The notes beneath the pieces are model-generated. The model was given only the letters and a program-made list of their open reading frames with translations, was not told the origin of the DNA and did not search any database. The position numbers and the translations under genes were made by a program. A stretch of 64,000 nt of DNA from SVQP01 sp045658965 (lineage in GTDB: Bacteria; Bacillota; Clostridia; Oscillospirales; CAG-272), in assembly GCA_045658965.1 (NCBI GenBank), contig JAZOVZ010000078.1, positions 1 through 64,000 of the forward strand, given 5' to 3'. This document shows positions 1 through 9,661 of this stretch, in pieces. How positions within the stretch are numbered: the stretch's first letter is position 1; the number at the start of each line of letters is the position of its first letter.

Positions 1-122
1 TGCAGCGCATGAATTGCCTGCGGCATTAAAAACAGGGCAATTCAATTCATGAAAACGCAGTTTTCAAATCATGAAGCCGAAAGGCTTCAATTCATGACGC
101 AAGGCGTCAATTCATTACGATC
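1..122. repeat. hairpin array A (linker ATTCAT/ATCATGA)
   Basis: A run of short perfect hairpins with unrelated stems: GAAAAC/GTTTTC, GAAGCC/GGCTTC and GACGC/GCGTC, with 3-4 nt loops. They are joined by a near-constant AT-rich linker reading CAATTCAT or AAATCAT. The array begins before the window edge. It lies downstream of the 3' end of the leftward lipoprotein gene ending at 241. Its architecture matches arrays at 17.5, 41.1, 48.8, 49.1 and 62.4 kb, but the linker differs. Confidence 0.7.
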
Positions 123-148
123 GGGAATAACCTTTCCCAAAGCAACGC

Positions 149-196
149 AAAAGCACTTATGACAAACGATTTTTCGTTATCATAAGTGCTTTTTTC
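149..196. terminator. stem-loop terminator
   Basis: A 12-bp perfect stem AAGCACTTATGA/TCATAAGTGCTT (151-162 and 180-191) is followed by a T6 run on the plus strand and by TTTT on the minus strand. It can therefore act in both directions and closes the leftward ABC/lipoprotein operon. Confidence 0.7.
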
Positions 197-240
197 TAAA
201 ACTTCGTTATGAGGCTTTCGCTAAAGCCGCGGCTGTTTTT

Positions 241-1368
241 TCATTCGTAAGGATTGAATTTGATCAACTTATATTCATCGGTCACTACGTTGACGATGAG
301 CATATCAGTAAGGGCAAGGGCTGCCCCTCCCCACGTGTTCTCATGCGGGTAGTAATTCATAGAGATGATCCCAACCCAATCGCCACATGCTATGGAGGGC
401 ATTCCTCCATAGTAAAAATCTTCTACGTGGCATAACAGATGCGCGTTTGAGCCGTCTGAATTCATGATGTAAACGTTTCCGCCCCATTCATCCTTTATCT
501 GCTTGCCTGCGTCCGAGGTGACATATCTTGGTGTGTCCGTACGTTTCCAATACACAACCTTGTCACCGTAAAAATAGAACCAGTCAAAGTCCTGCGCAAT
601 CATAATCTCTTGATTTGTTGAACGATCTTTTCTGTATAAACCAGTGTACTTGCCATTGCTGTCAAGTGTCCATCTGTAAACATACTGCCCCCATTCTCGC
701 TGCAATATAGGGGTATACTCGCGCTCGTCTTCTCCGTCCAAGTTTGTAGAGAAATATTCATCTCCCTGCTCCCAAATAATTCTACCCGCTTCGATTTTGT
801 CAATGGTCGCATACGGATGACCGCAATCGATCACGTCGGTCTTTCCGCTCTGCGTATCCCATCTGTAAATGACAGCACCGATGATACTTCCGTCCTCCAC
901 ATTCAACTCGGAAAAATATAGATAGTAGTTATAGGAAAAAAGACGGCTCAGAACACCGTTTGAGATGCGTATTTCCTCGATTTTCATGCTGTCACCGTCA
1001 TAGGAACGCAGACGGCATTGACCGTCTATCTCCGTAACATAGTACAAGATGTTGCCTATTGCTGCATACCTAAAGTCCGGCACTTTGAACTGACAATTTA
1101 AACTATGCTCACAAAACGGATCCTGGCAGACCCAGGTTGCCGTGCCCGACGGAATATGGTATTTGATCAATCTGGAGTTTGTCGATGCGTAAATGTAGTC
1201 TCCGCCGATATTTCCGGTTTCCATTTCGCCGTATTCCGGCTCGCTTCCCGTGATCTTCTCGGGCAGCGGCTTTGAGGGGTTCATAGGTCTGTCCGGCTGC
1301 TTCTGCTCGCATGAGCACGCGAAAATCGCCAGCAAGGCAAGGATCACAAGTAAAAATCTCTGTTTCAT
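241..1368 (-). CDS. Cys-motif lipoprotein, paralog 4 of the ECF locus
   Basis: A 375-aa predicted lipoprotein. A hydrophobic signal peptide ends in a Cys-rich lipobox (FACSC, residues 16-20). The mature part has repeated short beta-rich motifs (YIYAS, LYYVTE, YYLYFSE, YRWDTQSG, VYIMNSDGSN) typical of beta-propeller or DUF5050-like surface proteins. Residues 81-92 carry C-x4-C-x-H-x3-C, a possible metal or redox site. The C-terminus is LIKFNPYE, shared with three paralogs at 4.5-8.1 kb. It is the last gene of the leftward operon, 80 bp behind the ABC ATPase, and has a GAGAGG ribosome site. The function is unknown; it could be a sensor or substrate-capture partner of the exporter. Lipoprotein status is confident and role is inference. 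Confidence 0.85.
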   Translation of the reverse strand: MKQRFLLVILALLAIFACSCEQKQPDRPMNPSKPLPEKITGSEPEYGEMETGNIGGDYIYASTNSRLIKYHIPSGTATWVCQDPFCEHSLNCQFKVPDFRYAAIGNILYYVTEIDGQCRLRSYDGDSMKIEEIRISNGVLSRLFSYNYYLYFSELNVEDGSIIGAVIYRWDTQSGKTDVIDCGHPYATIDKIEAGRIIWEQGDEYFSTNLDGEDEREYTPILQREWGQYVYRWTLDSNGKYTGLYRKDRSTNQEIMIAQDFDWFYFYGDKVVYWKRTDTPRYVTSDAGKQIKDEWGGNVYIMNSDGSNAHLLCHVEDFYYGGMPSIACGDWVGIISMNYYPHENTWGGAALALTDMLIVNVVTDEYKLIKFNPYE

Positions 1369-1448
1369 ATATTTCCTCTCTCAATGATATGAATAAGGTA
1401 AATCTTCCGCATTCAGGTTCGTTTTTATATTTCAAATAGCCTTTGACT

Positions 1449-2363
1449 TTACAATTGCTGTCCAAACACGTAGAGGTAATAATCCTCCAAAGTAGGATTT
1501 GTGGGCTTGGCATCGGCAAAGGGCTGCTTGTCTGACAGGATGCGCAGCGTGACCATGTGCTCAGCCGTGTCGGATTTGGCAATGCCCGTAACCGTGAACT
1601 TGTTCTGCATTGCGGACACCTCGTCCTCGCGCACGTCTGCCGTCCAGACCTTGTCCGTGATCTCTTGCAAAAGCTCCTGCTGAGGTGCCATGCAAAGCAC
1701 CTCGCCCTTGCGCAGCATGATGATCTCTTTTGCGATAAACTCCACGTCGGACACCACGTGCGTGGCAATGATGACGATCTTATTCATGGCGATGCGCGAG
1801 ATGTAGTTGCGCACGGCAATGCGCTGCTTGGGGTCAAGACCGGCGGTGGGCTCGTCTAAAATCAAAATTTTGGAGTCACCCAGCACCGCCTGTGCAAGGG
1901 CAAGGCGTTGCTTCATGCCGCCCGAAAGTGTACTGATTCTGCGGTGAGATACGTCGGACAGCTCCACCGCCTGCAAAACGCCGTCGATCTGTGCCTTGAT
2001 CAATGCTTTTCTCTCCCTTTCGCCAAGGTCGCTGCCCACGTCCTTGAGCGTGGCGATATACCAAAGAAACTCTTCTAAGGTAAAGTTACCGTACATGCCG
2101 GGATACTGCGGCATAAAGCCCAGGTGCTTACGAAACCGCTTGCCCATGTCAGCAATGTCCTCGGGTTCGTTTGTGCCGTCCGCAAAGGTGATGTGCCCCG
2201 CGTCTGCCTTGAGATTGCCCGTGAGAATATTCATCAGCGTGGTCTTGCCCGAGCCGTTGGGGCCAAGCAATGCGTACACGCCCTCGCTCAGCTCGACCGA
2301 AAAATGCTGCAGCGCACGGGTCTTGCCGTAGGATTTACTGATATCGTAAAACTTCAGAACCAT
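1449..2363 (-). CDS. ABC exporter ATP-binding protein (BcrA/CcmA type)
   Basis: A 304-aa ABC ATPase. Walker A is GPNGSGKTT (about residues 34-42), the Q-loop region is GFMPQYPGMYGNF, the signature is LSGGMKQR, Walker B is ILILDEPTAGLDP and the switch His is in ATHVV. The length and C-terminal extension fit ATPases that energise ABC-2 type drug or lantibiotic exporters. It starts immediately after the permease stop (2364), so the pair is translationally coupled and surely forms one transporter. It is very similar to the rightward ATPase at 15105-16022, including the identical stretch DEPTAGLDPKQRIAVRNYIS, so the two transporters arose by duplication. The exported substrate cannot be told. Confidence 0.93.
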   Translation of the reverse strand: MVLKFYDISKSYGKTRALQHFSVELSEGVYALLGPNGSGKTTLMNILTGNLKADAGHITFADGTNEPEDIADMGKRFRKHLGFMPQYPGMYGNFTLEEFLWYIATLKDVGSDLGERERKALIKAQIDGVLQAVELSDVSHRRISTLSGGMKQRLALAQAVLGDSKILILDEPTAGLDPKQRIAVRNYISRIAMNKIVIIATHVVSDVEFIAKEIIMLRKGEVLCMAPQQELLQEITDKVWTADVREDEVSAMQNKFTVTGIAKSDTAEHMVTLRILSDKQPFADAKPTNPTLEDYYLYVFGQQL

Positions 2364-4448
2364 TTAAGCTTCCTCCTTGTTTTTTCTGATATTGATGCAC
2401 GCGAATACAGCGCACAGGGTAAGGAATACAAGCATGAGCAAAATTGCCCAAATCATGCCGCCGTCGACAAGCATGAGCACCAGCTCGTTTCCATCCAAAA
2501 GCGCGGTCAATCTGAAATATTGCAGTACATCCACACCCATGCCGTAGACCAACTGCGGCAGCTGCACGATCACGGTCAGCAGCATCATCGAAAGGTAGGA
2601 CACCTTGATCACGCCCGTCAAGCAGTACGCAAGCACGCTTGTGAGCATACAAGCAACGTAGCGAATTACCAGCATCAGCACGGCATATTGCCAGAGCTGC
2701 AAGGTCGGTGCGACGTTTTGATAGGTTTGCAGGCTGACCAACGTAGCCCCCGCGTCCTCAAAGCGGTAGGCAAGCAGGATGGGCACGATTTGCATTGTCG
2801 AAAACACCGCGAAGAATACCGTGGTGGAAATCAGGCAAAGGGAGAGCTTGGCTCGCCCGGTTTCTCTGCGCCCGCGCACCGTGGTGGGCAGGATGCCCGC
2901 AAATTTGGAGGAATACTCGACGGCTGCCGAGAATGTGGCAACCATCAGGATCGCCAAAAACAGCAGAATATCGTCACCCGACGAGAAGAGGGTCATCCAG
3001 CCCGTGTCGTAAAGTAAGGTCAAGCCCTCCAGCCCGCGCTCACTTTGGTATGCGCACGCCTCCCTGACCCTTGCAAAGGGATACTCGTGCAGACAAGCGT
3101 AGTAATATTCGTTCTCGACCTGCATCATATCAAGCCCTTCGGGCAGCATATCGGGCGTTTCATTGCGATACTTGAAATAGTTTTTGTACCCTTGCGAGAT
3201 CCTTTCCCCCTCGGCGTCCAAGTAAGCCCAACGCTGCGCGTCGTCCAGAGGCGAAAGATCCTGCACGTAATCGTAATAGATCTGATCCGACTTGCTTGTA
3301 TACTCCTTATACGCAAGCACGCCGCTGACCGCCGCAGCGACTAAGAGCAGCACGACCGCCAGCACCACAACGCGGTTTTTGGCAATCTTTTTCAGCTCCC
3401 AGCCAAGCAACGCAGAGCCGCCGCGCGCCATTGCACCGCCTTTGCGCGCACGACGCTCGCGGCTGCCAAGGCGGGTGCTCACAAACCTCTGATGCAGCAG
3501 CACTATCGCGCCCATGCAGATCAACGCTAACGCCGCATAGAAAACAAGGGTGGCGGTTACCACGGGGATGGGTCTGCCCAGCACGCGCACGCACTGGTAT
3601 TTGGAAAACAGCGTGGCGGCGTCGGATGCTGCGACTACATTGCAATGGTCAAAAAAGACGTCGGTATTGAGATAGGTGCGCCCGTCCAGCAGCACGTTGC
3701 CAACGTACAAAAGCACGGCAAGCAGCAGCGACACCAGGCGGTTGCCCAGCGCGTAGGTCAAAAGCCCCACCAGCGCGCTGACGAAAACTGTCATGCAGAC
3801 ACGTACGCAGAATAGCAGCAGCACCGCCTGCCAGGTACGCATGGCGTAGGGCGCGACCGCAAACGCGCGGAAGCTTTGCACGTACTCGCCAAGTCCCGCA
3901 AATTCGCACGCAGGCAGCATGGCGGCAAGCGTCACGCCGAAGAACAGCGCGGTGAGCACCACCGACGAAAGCAGCATGGCAAGCAGCTTATTTGTCATAT
4001 ACCGCATGCGCCCGCCCGCAGACGCGTAAATGATAGGCAGCATGCCGGTCTTGCTATCCACGCCGAACAGCTGCACCGACACGAACACCGCGCAGATCAA
4101 GAGCAGCGGATTTGCCGCATTGAACGATAGATACGTATCCCAGCCGTTGACCTTTTCTTTAGCAATCGGCAGCTCCTTGATCCCCGTATAAACGTCAATG
4201 ACGTCCCGGAAGTACAGCGTGGCGTAGCTGTTCTTGGAATTATACAGGCTTTGTTGATACTGCCGCTCCGCGTTGGTTATAACGGATTTGATGGTTCTCT
4301 CGTAACGTATGGATTGCCCGGACTCGGGCGTTTGCCCTGCCTGGCGATATGCAAGCCCTGCAGAGAGCAGCAGCAAGCAAAGGATGATTGCAACCGTGAG
4401 CTTTGAAAGCCCGATCTTTCTGATTTCAAAAAACAACTGTTTCATCAT
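2364..4448 (-). CDS. double-length ABC-2 type permease
   Basis: A 694-aa membrane protein that looks like two permease halves joined head to tail. Each half has an N-terminal transmembrane segment after a basic start (MMKQLFFEIRKIGLSKL; then LLGWELKKIAKNRVVV near residue 350), a hydrophilic extracellular loop of about 80-130 aa, and a block of four to five further membrane segments. A single polypeptide could therefore supply both membrane domains for the ATPase at 1449-2363. The start ATG overlaps, as ATGA, the stop of a deleted lipoprotein remnant (4445-4468). No good ribosome site precedes it, which is consistent with former translational coupling. The substrate is unknown. Confidence 0.85.
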   Translation of the reverse strand: MMKQLFFEIRKIGLSKLTVAIILCLLLLSAGLAYRQAGQTPESGQSIRYERTIKSVITNAERQYQQSLYNSKNSYATLYFRDVIDVYTGIKELPIAKEKVNGWDTYLSFNAANPLLLICAVFVSVQLFGVDSKTGMLPIIYASAGGRMRYMTNKLLAMLLSSVVLTALFFGVTLAAMLPACEFAGLGEYVQSFRAFAVAPYAMRTWQAVLLLFCVRVCMTVFVSALVGLLTYALGNRLVSLLLAVLLYVGNVLLDGRTYLNTDVFFDHCNVVAASDAATLFSKYQCVRVLGRPIPVVTATLVFYAALALICMGAIVLLHQRFVSTRLGSRERRARKGGAMARGGSALLGWELKKIAKNRVVVLAVVLLLVAAAVSGVLAYKEYTSKSDQIYYDYVQDLSPLDDAQRWAYLDAEGERISQGYKNYFKYRNETPDMLPEGLDMMQVENEYYYACLHEYPFARVREACAYQSERGLEGLTLLYDTGWMTLFSSGDDILLFLAILMVATFSAAVEYSSKFAGILPTTVRGRRETGRAKLSLCLISTTVFFAVFSTMQIVPILLAYRFEDAGATLVSLQTYQNVAPTLQLWQYAVLMLVIRYVACMLTSVLAYCLTGVIKVSYLSMMLLTVIVQLPQLVYGMGVDVLQYFRLTALLDGNELVLMLVDGGMIWAILLMLVFLTLCAVFACINIRKNKEEA

Positions 4449-4468
4449 TCGTAAGAATTATACTTGAT
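4445..4468 (-). pseudogene. 3' remnant of a deleted Cys-motif lipoprotein gene
   Basis: The 24 bp that end at the permease start match the last eight codons of the neighbouring lipoprotein genes (IKFNPYE-stop) at 21 of 24 positions and would read IKYNSYE-stop. The TGA overlaps the permease ATG as ATGA. The DNA just upstream resembles the spacer upstream of the lipoprotein start at 5666. This indicates that a fifth lipoprotein copy once stood directly before the permease and was lost. Confidence 0.6.
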
Positions 4469-4532
4469 ATACAATGCCCTTTCTATTGCATTCAAATCGT
4501 TGTAGCGGAGGTTAGCGCGGGATCATTCCGTA

Positions 4533-5666
4533 TCACTCGTAGGGATTAAATTTGATCAGCTTATATTCACCGGTCACCACGTTGACTACGAGCATGTCGC
4601 TCGTGCAGAAAGCTGTCCCTCCCAAAGTGTTTTCATCCGAATAGTAATTCGCTGAACTTATACCAATCCAATCGCCGCATATGTATTCGTTATTTCTGCG
4701 CGATGACGTACCTGCAAAAACAAACTCATCAATACTGCATACAAGGCGATTATCCGAACCATCAAAGTTCATAACGTATACATCTGCACCATATTGATCA
4801 ATCAGCGCTTTACCTGTTTCCGTCGTCACAACCCTCCTTGGAGTATCTAAGTATTTGAGGTAAATAACCTTGTCACCGTAGAAGTAAAAAAAGGAAATAT
4901 CTTCTCCAATCAGGGTCTTCTTTCCCGTAGTAAGATCCTTACACCATAGCATGTCATACCATGCGTTGCTATCCACCTGCCAACTATAAACGTAGTTTAC
5001 CCATTCACGCTGATAGGTTTGGTTATACTCACGTTCGTCTTCTCCGCTTAAATCTGTAGAGAAATATTTATCACCTTGTTCCCAGACAATTCTTCCGACT
5101 TCGATGGCATATATTCTCGCATACGGATACCCACAATCGATCACGTCAAACGCATCGCTTTGCGTATCCCACCTATAAATGACGGTATTGATCAAGCCTC
5201 CGTCTGATGATTCCGACTCGGAAAAGTAGAGGTAATAATTATACGTAAACAGGCGGTTGATGACGCCATCAGAGACGCGTATTTCCTCCACCTGCATGCT
5301 GTCACCGTCATAGGAGCGCAAACACCACTGACCGTCTGTTTCCTTGGCATAATACAAAACGTTGCCCATTGCTGCATACCCGGAAGGCGACACATTGAAC
5401 GGGCAGCGTATATTATGGTCACAAAACGGATCCTGGCAAACCGTGGTCGCCGTACCCGAAGGGATGTGGTATTTTATCAGCATCAGTTGGTTCATGCTGT
5501 ATATATAGTCCCCCGCAACCGTGCCGGTCTCAATCTCGCCGTACTCCAATTGACTCTCGGTGATCCTTTCATACGTAGGCAACTCCGACTGCTGCTCCTG
5601 TTGCCCGCAGGAGCAGGACAAAATAGCAAGCAGGGCAAGTAATATGATCCATATTTTGTGTTTCAT
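4533..5666 (-). CDS. Cys-motif lipoprotein, paralog 3
   Basis: A 377-aa lipoprotein with a signal peptide and Cys-rich lipobox (LSCSCGQQ). It contains the C-x4-C-x-H-x3-C motif as CQDPFCDHNIRC and the family blocks YGEIETGTVAGDYIY, LRSYDGDSM, NYYLYFSE and VIDCG-PYA, ending LIKFNPYE. AGAAAGGA lies just before the ATG. It is nearly identical to the 5729 and 6921 genes over the first 50 residues and diverges in the middle, the pattern expected for tandem duplication followed by diversification of the exposed surface. It is cotranscribed with its paralogs. Function unknown. Confidence 0.85.
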   Translation of the reverse strand: MKHKIWIILLALLAILSCSCGQQEQQSELPTYERITESQLEYGEIETGTVAGDYIYSMNQLMLIKYHIPSGTATTVCQDPFCDHNIRCPFNVSPSGYAAMGNVLYYAKETDGQWCLRSYDGDSMQVEEIRVSDGVINRLFTYNYYLYFSESESSDGGLINTVIYRWDTQSDAFDVIDCGYPYARIYAIEVGRIVWEQGDKYFSTDLSGEDEREYNQTYQREWVNYVYSWQVDSNAWYDMLWCKDLTTGKKTLIGEDISFFYFYGDKVIYLKYLDTPRRVVTTETGKALIDQYGADVYVMNFDGSDNRLVCSIDEFVFAGTSSRRNNEYICGDWIGISSANYYSDENTLGGTAFCTSDMLVVNVVTGEYKLIKFNPYE

Positions 5667-5728
5667 ATGATATCCTTTCTGTTGCGATTAAATCGTTGTA
5701 GCGGAGGTCGGCGCCGGATCATTCCGTA

Positions 5729-6871
5729 TCATTCGTAAGGATTAAATTTGATCAGTCTATATTCTCCCGTAATTACGTTGACCAACAGCATATTGGTCAG
5801 TAAAAGCTCCGGAGTATTTCCGGATGACACGTGATAGCTCTCCGAGATAAAGCCGATCCAGTCACCGCAAATAAACTCGTTGTTTCTGTCCGATGATCCG
5901 CAAAGAAAAACGAAATCCTCCACGTGACACAAAAGGCGATTATCCGAGCCATCCAGGTTTACAATATACACGTTGCCGCCGTAGTAATCTTTGACCTCCG
6001 CGCCGCTGTCATCCATCACTATTCTCACAGGGGCAAACTTAAAGTAAACCATCTTGTCACCGTAAACGTAGAAATCCGCTACGTCCTCTGCAATCAGCAC
6101 CTCTTCTCCGACAGTGAGATCCTTACAGTATATCTTCTCATATGCTTTTCCGCCCCACTCCCAACGCAGCTTGTATTTCCCCCATTCACGGCAGTAGTCT
6201 TGCTCGTATACACGGGCATCATCGCCGTCCAGATCAGTAGAAAAGTACTTTTCTCCTTCCGCCCAAACGATCCTGCCAACCTCAATCAGCTCGATCTCGG
6301 CATACGGACGTCCACAGTCAATGACTTCAAGTGCACCGCTTCGCGTATCAACTCTGTAAACCGTGGTTTTGGTTTCGCCTTCATTTTTCGTGGGAAGTAT
6401 TTCGGTAAAATAAAGATAATAATTGTATCTGAAAAGACGGGTTAAAACTCCGTCGGAAATGCGGACTTCGTCTATTGTCATAGCGTCTCCGTCGTATGCA
6501 CGCAGATGGTGTTGACCATCAATTTCGATCACATAATACAAAATATTCCCAATAGATGCAATTCGAAACGTTCTTACGGTGAACTGACAAGAGGATGCAT
6601 ACCTTTCATGCGTACAAAACGGATCCTGGCACACCGGGGACACTGTTCCCGTGGGAATATGGTACTTCAGCAAAAGCGTCATACCGCCTACCTCCATAGA
6701 GCGATATATGTAATCCCCCGCAACCGTGCCTGTCTCGATCTCGCCATACTCTAATTGACTCTCGGTGATCCTTTCATACGTAGGCAACTCCGACTGCTGC
6801 TCCTGTTGCCCACAGGAGCAGGTCAAAATGGCAACCAGCGCAAGTAATATGATCCATATTTTGTGTTTCAT
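5729..6871 (-). CDS. Cys-motif lipoprotein, paralog 2
   Basis: A 380-aa lipoprotein starting MKHKIWIILL. I take the ATG at 6871 rather than the in-frame one at 6901, because AAAGGA lies six bases upstream of 6871. The lipobox is TCSCGQQ. The Cys motif is present with longer spacing (C-x4-C-x-H-x6-C; CQDPFCTHERYASSC). The same propeller-like blocks and the LIKFNPYE terminus are found as in the neighbours. It sits between paralogs at 6921 and 4533 in one leftward operon. The spacer after it (5667-5728) is duplicated before the permease start. Confidence 0.85.
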   Translation of the reverse strand: MKHKIWIILLALVAILTCSCGQQEQQSELPTYERITESQLEYGEIETGTVAGDYIYRSMEVGGMTLLLKYHIPTGTVSPVCQDPFCTHERYASSCQFTVRTFRIASIGNILYYVIEIDGQHHLRAYDGDAMTIDEVRISDGVLTRLFRYNYYLYFTEILPTKNEGETKTTVYRVDTRSGALEVIDCGRPYAEIELIEVGRIVWAEGEKYFSTDLDGDDARVYEQDYCREWGKYKLRWEWGGKAYEKIYCKDLTVGEEVLIAEDVADFYVYGDKMVYFKFAPVRIVMDDSGAEVKDYYGGNVYIVNLDGSDNRLLCHVEDFVFLCGSSDRNNEFICGDWIGFISESYHVSSGNTPELLLTNMLLVNVITGEYRLIKFNPYE

Positions 6872-6920
6872 GCGTTGTCCTTTCCAAGCAATGCTTTTCA
6901 TAACAGCCGCGGCTGTTTTG

Positions 6921-8063
6921 TCATTCGTAAGGATTAAATTTGATCAGCTTATACTCCTCCGTCACCACGTTGACGAATAGCATGTCTGTCAGATCAAGCA
7001 TCGACGAGCCATTTTCTTTCAGATAGGAATTTTGGGAATGCATGCCCACCCAGTCACCGCACACGTATTCGTTATTCCTTTCATAAGATGTATAAAAATA
7101 ATAAAAATCATCCACATGACACAAAAGATGCTTGTTTGAACCATCAAAGTTCATGATGTAGACATCGCCTCCGTAGTAATCTTTAACTATCGTTCCTGCT
7201 TCCGTAGTTACCAATCTCGGCGAATCCGATCTATAAAGATACAAAATTTTATCACCATACATATAAAACTCTTCGATGTTCTCAGCAATCAAAATTTCTT
7301 CGTTCGTTTCGAGATCCTTTCTATATATCTCACTGTAATAGTAGTCAGACGCTGTCCAAACAACCTCCCATCTGAACATATATTTTCCCCATTCACGCTG
7401 GAGTATATTTGTATATGCACGCGCATCATCGCCCGCCAGATCGGTAGAGATCAGATGATCTGAGACCTTCCAAATAATTCTGCCAACCACGATTGAATCT
7501 ATAGTGGCATACGGATGACCGCAATCAATGACATCAAACGCATCTGTTTGCGTATCCCATCTGTATATGGTGGATTTAGTCTGCCCTTCGTTTTCGGTAT
7601 AATAGGTTTCTGTAAAATACAAATAATAATTGTACGAAAACAACCCGCCCAATACTCCGTTGGAGGTTCGGATTTCCTTTACCTGCATGCTATCCCCATC
7701 ATAGGAGCGCAAATGCCACTGATCTTCTTGTTCTACTGCATAGTACAATATATTTCCAATAGATGCTAAATTCCGTGGGCTGACCCAAAAAGGACAGCTC
7801 CTTTGACCATGCTCACAGTACGGATCCTGACAGACCGTGGCAGCAGTTCCCGTGGGGATATGATATTTTATCAAAAATCCGGTGCCAATAGAGCGATATA
7901 TGTAATCCCCCGCAACCGTGCCTGTCTCGATCTCGCCGTACTCCAATTGACTCTCGGTGATCCTTTCATGCGTAGGCAACTCCGACTGCTGCTCCTGTTG
8001 CCCACAGGAGCAGGACAAAACGGCAACCAGCGCAAGTAATATAATCAATATTTTGCGTTTCAT
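6921..8063 (-). CDS. Cys-motif lipoprotein, paralog 1
   Basis: A 380-aa lipoprotein, MKRKILIILL, start taken at 8063 (AAAGGA six bases upstream) rather than 8093. The lipobox is LSCSCGQQ, and the Cys motif is CQDPYCEHGQRSC (C-x4-C-x-H-x4-C). It is the first of three adjacent paralogs behind the sigma/anti-sigma pair. The middle third is the most divergent part, while the first 55 and last 40 residues are strongly conserved. Probably surface anchored; the role in sensing or export is inferred from the operon only. Confidence 0.85.
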   Translation of the reverse strand: MKRKILIILLALVAVLSCSCGQQEQQSELPTHERITESQLEYGEIETGTVAGDYIYRSIGTGFLIKYHIPTGTAATVCQDPYCEHGQRSCPFWVSPRNLASIGNILYYAVEQEDQWHLRSYDGDSMQVKEIRTSNGVLGGLFSYNYYLYFTETYYTENEGQTKSTIYRWDTQTDAFDVIDCGHPYATIDSIVVGRIIWKVSDHLISTDLAGDDARAYTNILQREWGKYMFRWEVVWTASDYYYSEIYRKDLETNEEILIAENIEEFYMYGDKILYLYRSDSPRLVTTEAGTIVKDYYGGDVYIMNFDGSNKHLLCHVDDFYYFYTSYERNNEYVCGDWVGMHSQNSYLKENGSSMLDLTDMLFVNVVTEEYKLIKFNPYE

Positions 8064-8137
8064 AAGTTGTCCTTTCCAAGCAAGGCTTTTCATAACAGCC
8101 GCGGCAAGGGCGCGACTGTTTGATAATAGACAAGACG

Positions 8138-9661
8138 TTATTTTTTTGAATAATAAAACTTAAACGGCTGCGTGACGTCCGACGTTTGCAGATAGATAAA
8201 GTCCTTCTTTCCCATCTCACCGAAGGTCATCTCGCTCTCCCACTGCTCCTGCGTGCCGGCATAATGGAAGATCACTAAATAATCGTCGAGGGACGTTACC
8301 CTTTCCCCGCCCAAAAATTGCAGGCTTGCGGGAAGATAGATATTGAGCGTCTGCTCTACGTCCACCAGATCCTCACTTGCAAAGCAGTTTTGGTTGATCT
8401 TGAGTACGCCCTCGGGAATGTGCAGCGAGGTCTCTTTGCCAAGTCTCGTCTGCAGCGTGCAGATCGAAAAAGCGTAAGACTCCAAAATGCGAATATCTGC
8501 GTCCGCAGGGAATTTGCCGTCCTCTCGCAAATACAGCTTAAGCGTCCCCGTCTCGGTGTCTACCAGACAGCCGTCGATCATCTTCAGGGCGGAATCTTGT
8601 GCAACCGTCACCGTCTCTAAGTTCGGGAAGTTCGACCACGTCCGAGGTGTGATCGAGGTCACGGTCTCGGGAATGGTCATGCCGGTAACACTGTGCAGAT
8701 CGACGTCGCGAAAAACGGTCAGGCAAAGCTCTGCCACTTCTCTGTCCCCGCTCTTTTTTGCCATCATGATAATCTCCTGCACGCTTTGCTCGTACTTTTC
8801 CTCACTCCATTCGCAATACGTGTACAAAAGCTCATAGAGTTTATTCAACTCGAATCCCGACGCTTGGGAATCCAGCATGTATACGTCGCCAAAAGCCGTA
8901 ATGGGAAACGCGCCGATCAGATACTGCAAGTACTCATCCTCAAGCCCCGTAACCGTTTTCTTGAGATAATACGCGATGAGTCTGCTGCGATCATACGCAC
9001 TGATTCCGTTTTCCTCTGCGGTTTGCAGCAGGGATTCCATAGCGGCAGGGGTTAAAACGTACGGCAGAAACGTGTTTTTCCATTTAACGCTTCTGCTGAC
9101 TCCGGGGAGATCGATCGCAGTCACAACGTCACCGTTGGGCGAGGTCTCGGGGATCTCGACCGTGTACTCCCCTTCAAATGCGGAATTGGTCGTAATATAC
9201 TTCAAGGTGCAGGTGCCGTCACCGTTTGAAAGGAAGTACAGACGGTAAGGCTCTCCCTGGGCAAAGGCATCCAAGGGTACAAGTCCCTTGAACTGCGGCT
9301 GCGTCAGCACGTCAAGCACGGGCGTGGTCTGAAGCAGCTCCCACATGGGCGCTGGCAGGGTCTCTTCCAACTTTTCCGCGGTCTTTGCCTGCCAGTCATA
9401 AAAGCCATCAATCTTTTCAAGCTCTGCCATCAGCGCCTCGGAATCTCCCCCCAGCACCGCTCTGCCCGCAGGATTCGTAAGCATGACAAGCGGCGTGCCG
9501 GCGCAAAGCAAAATTGCCAAGCAGGCGGCAATTGCCGTCATGCGCAAAGCCATCATTTTTTTGGCATACTTACTTGCAAGGCGGGTGTCAATATCGTGAT
9601 ACCGCTCCAGAATGCGGTCGTCTACCTCGCCGATACCTCTGATCAATTTGTCATGATTCAT
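8138..9661 (-). CDS. membrane-anchored LRR_5 protein, putative anti-sigma factor
   Basis: A 507-aa protein with a roughly 40-residue cytoplasmic N-terminus (MNHDKLIRGIGEVDDRILER), one transmembrane segment (about residues 42-62, TAIAACLAILLCAGTPLVML) and a large extracellular part. The C-terminal third has BspA-like leucine-rich motifs (MTIPETVTSITPRTW, LHIPEGVLKIN, HYAGTQEQW). It overlaps the sigma gene by ATGA, the usual place of the cognate anti-sigma factor, and its short charged N-terminus followed by one membrane helix fits that role. Anti-sigma function is inference. The central region (about residues 200-320) is unrecognised. Confidence 0.75.
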   Translation of the reverse strand: MNHDKLIRGIGEVDDRILERYHDIDTRLASKYAKKMMALRMTAIAACLAILLCAGTPLVMLTNPAGRAVLGGDSEALMAELEKIDGFYDWQAKTAEKLEETLPAPMWELLQTTPVLDVLTQPQFKGLVPLDAFAQGEPYRLYFLSNGDGTCTLKYITTNSAFEGEYTVEIPETSPNGDVVTAIDLPGVSRSVKWKNTFLPYVLTPAAMESLLQTAEENGISAYDRSRLIAYYLKKTVTGLEDEYLQYLIGAFPITAFGDVYMLDSQASGFELNKLYELLYTYCEWSEEKYEQSVQEIIMMAKKSGDREVAELCLTVFRDVDLHSVTGMTIPETVTSITPRTWSNFPNLETVTVAQDSALKMIDGCLVDTETGTLKLYLREDGKFPADADIRILESYAFSICTLQTRLGKETSLHIPEGVLKINQNCFASEDLVDVEQTLNIYLPASLQFLGGERVTSLDDYLVIFHYAGTQEQWESEMTFGEMGKKDFIYLQTSDVTQPFKFYYSKK

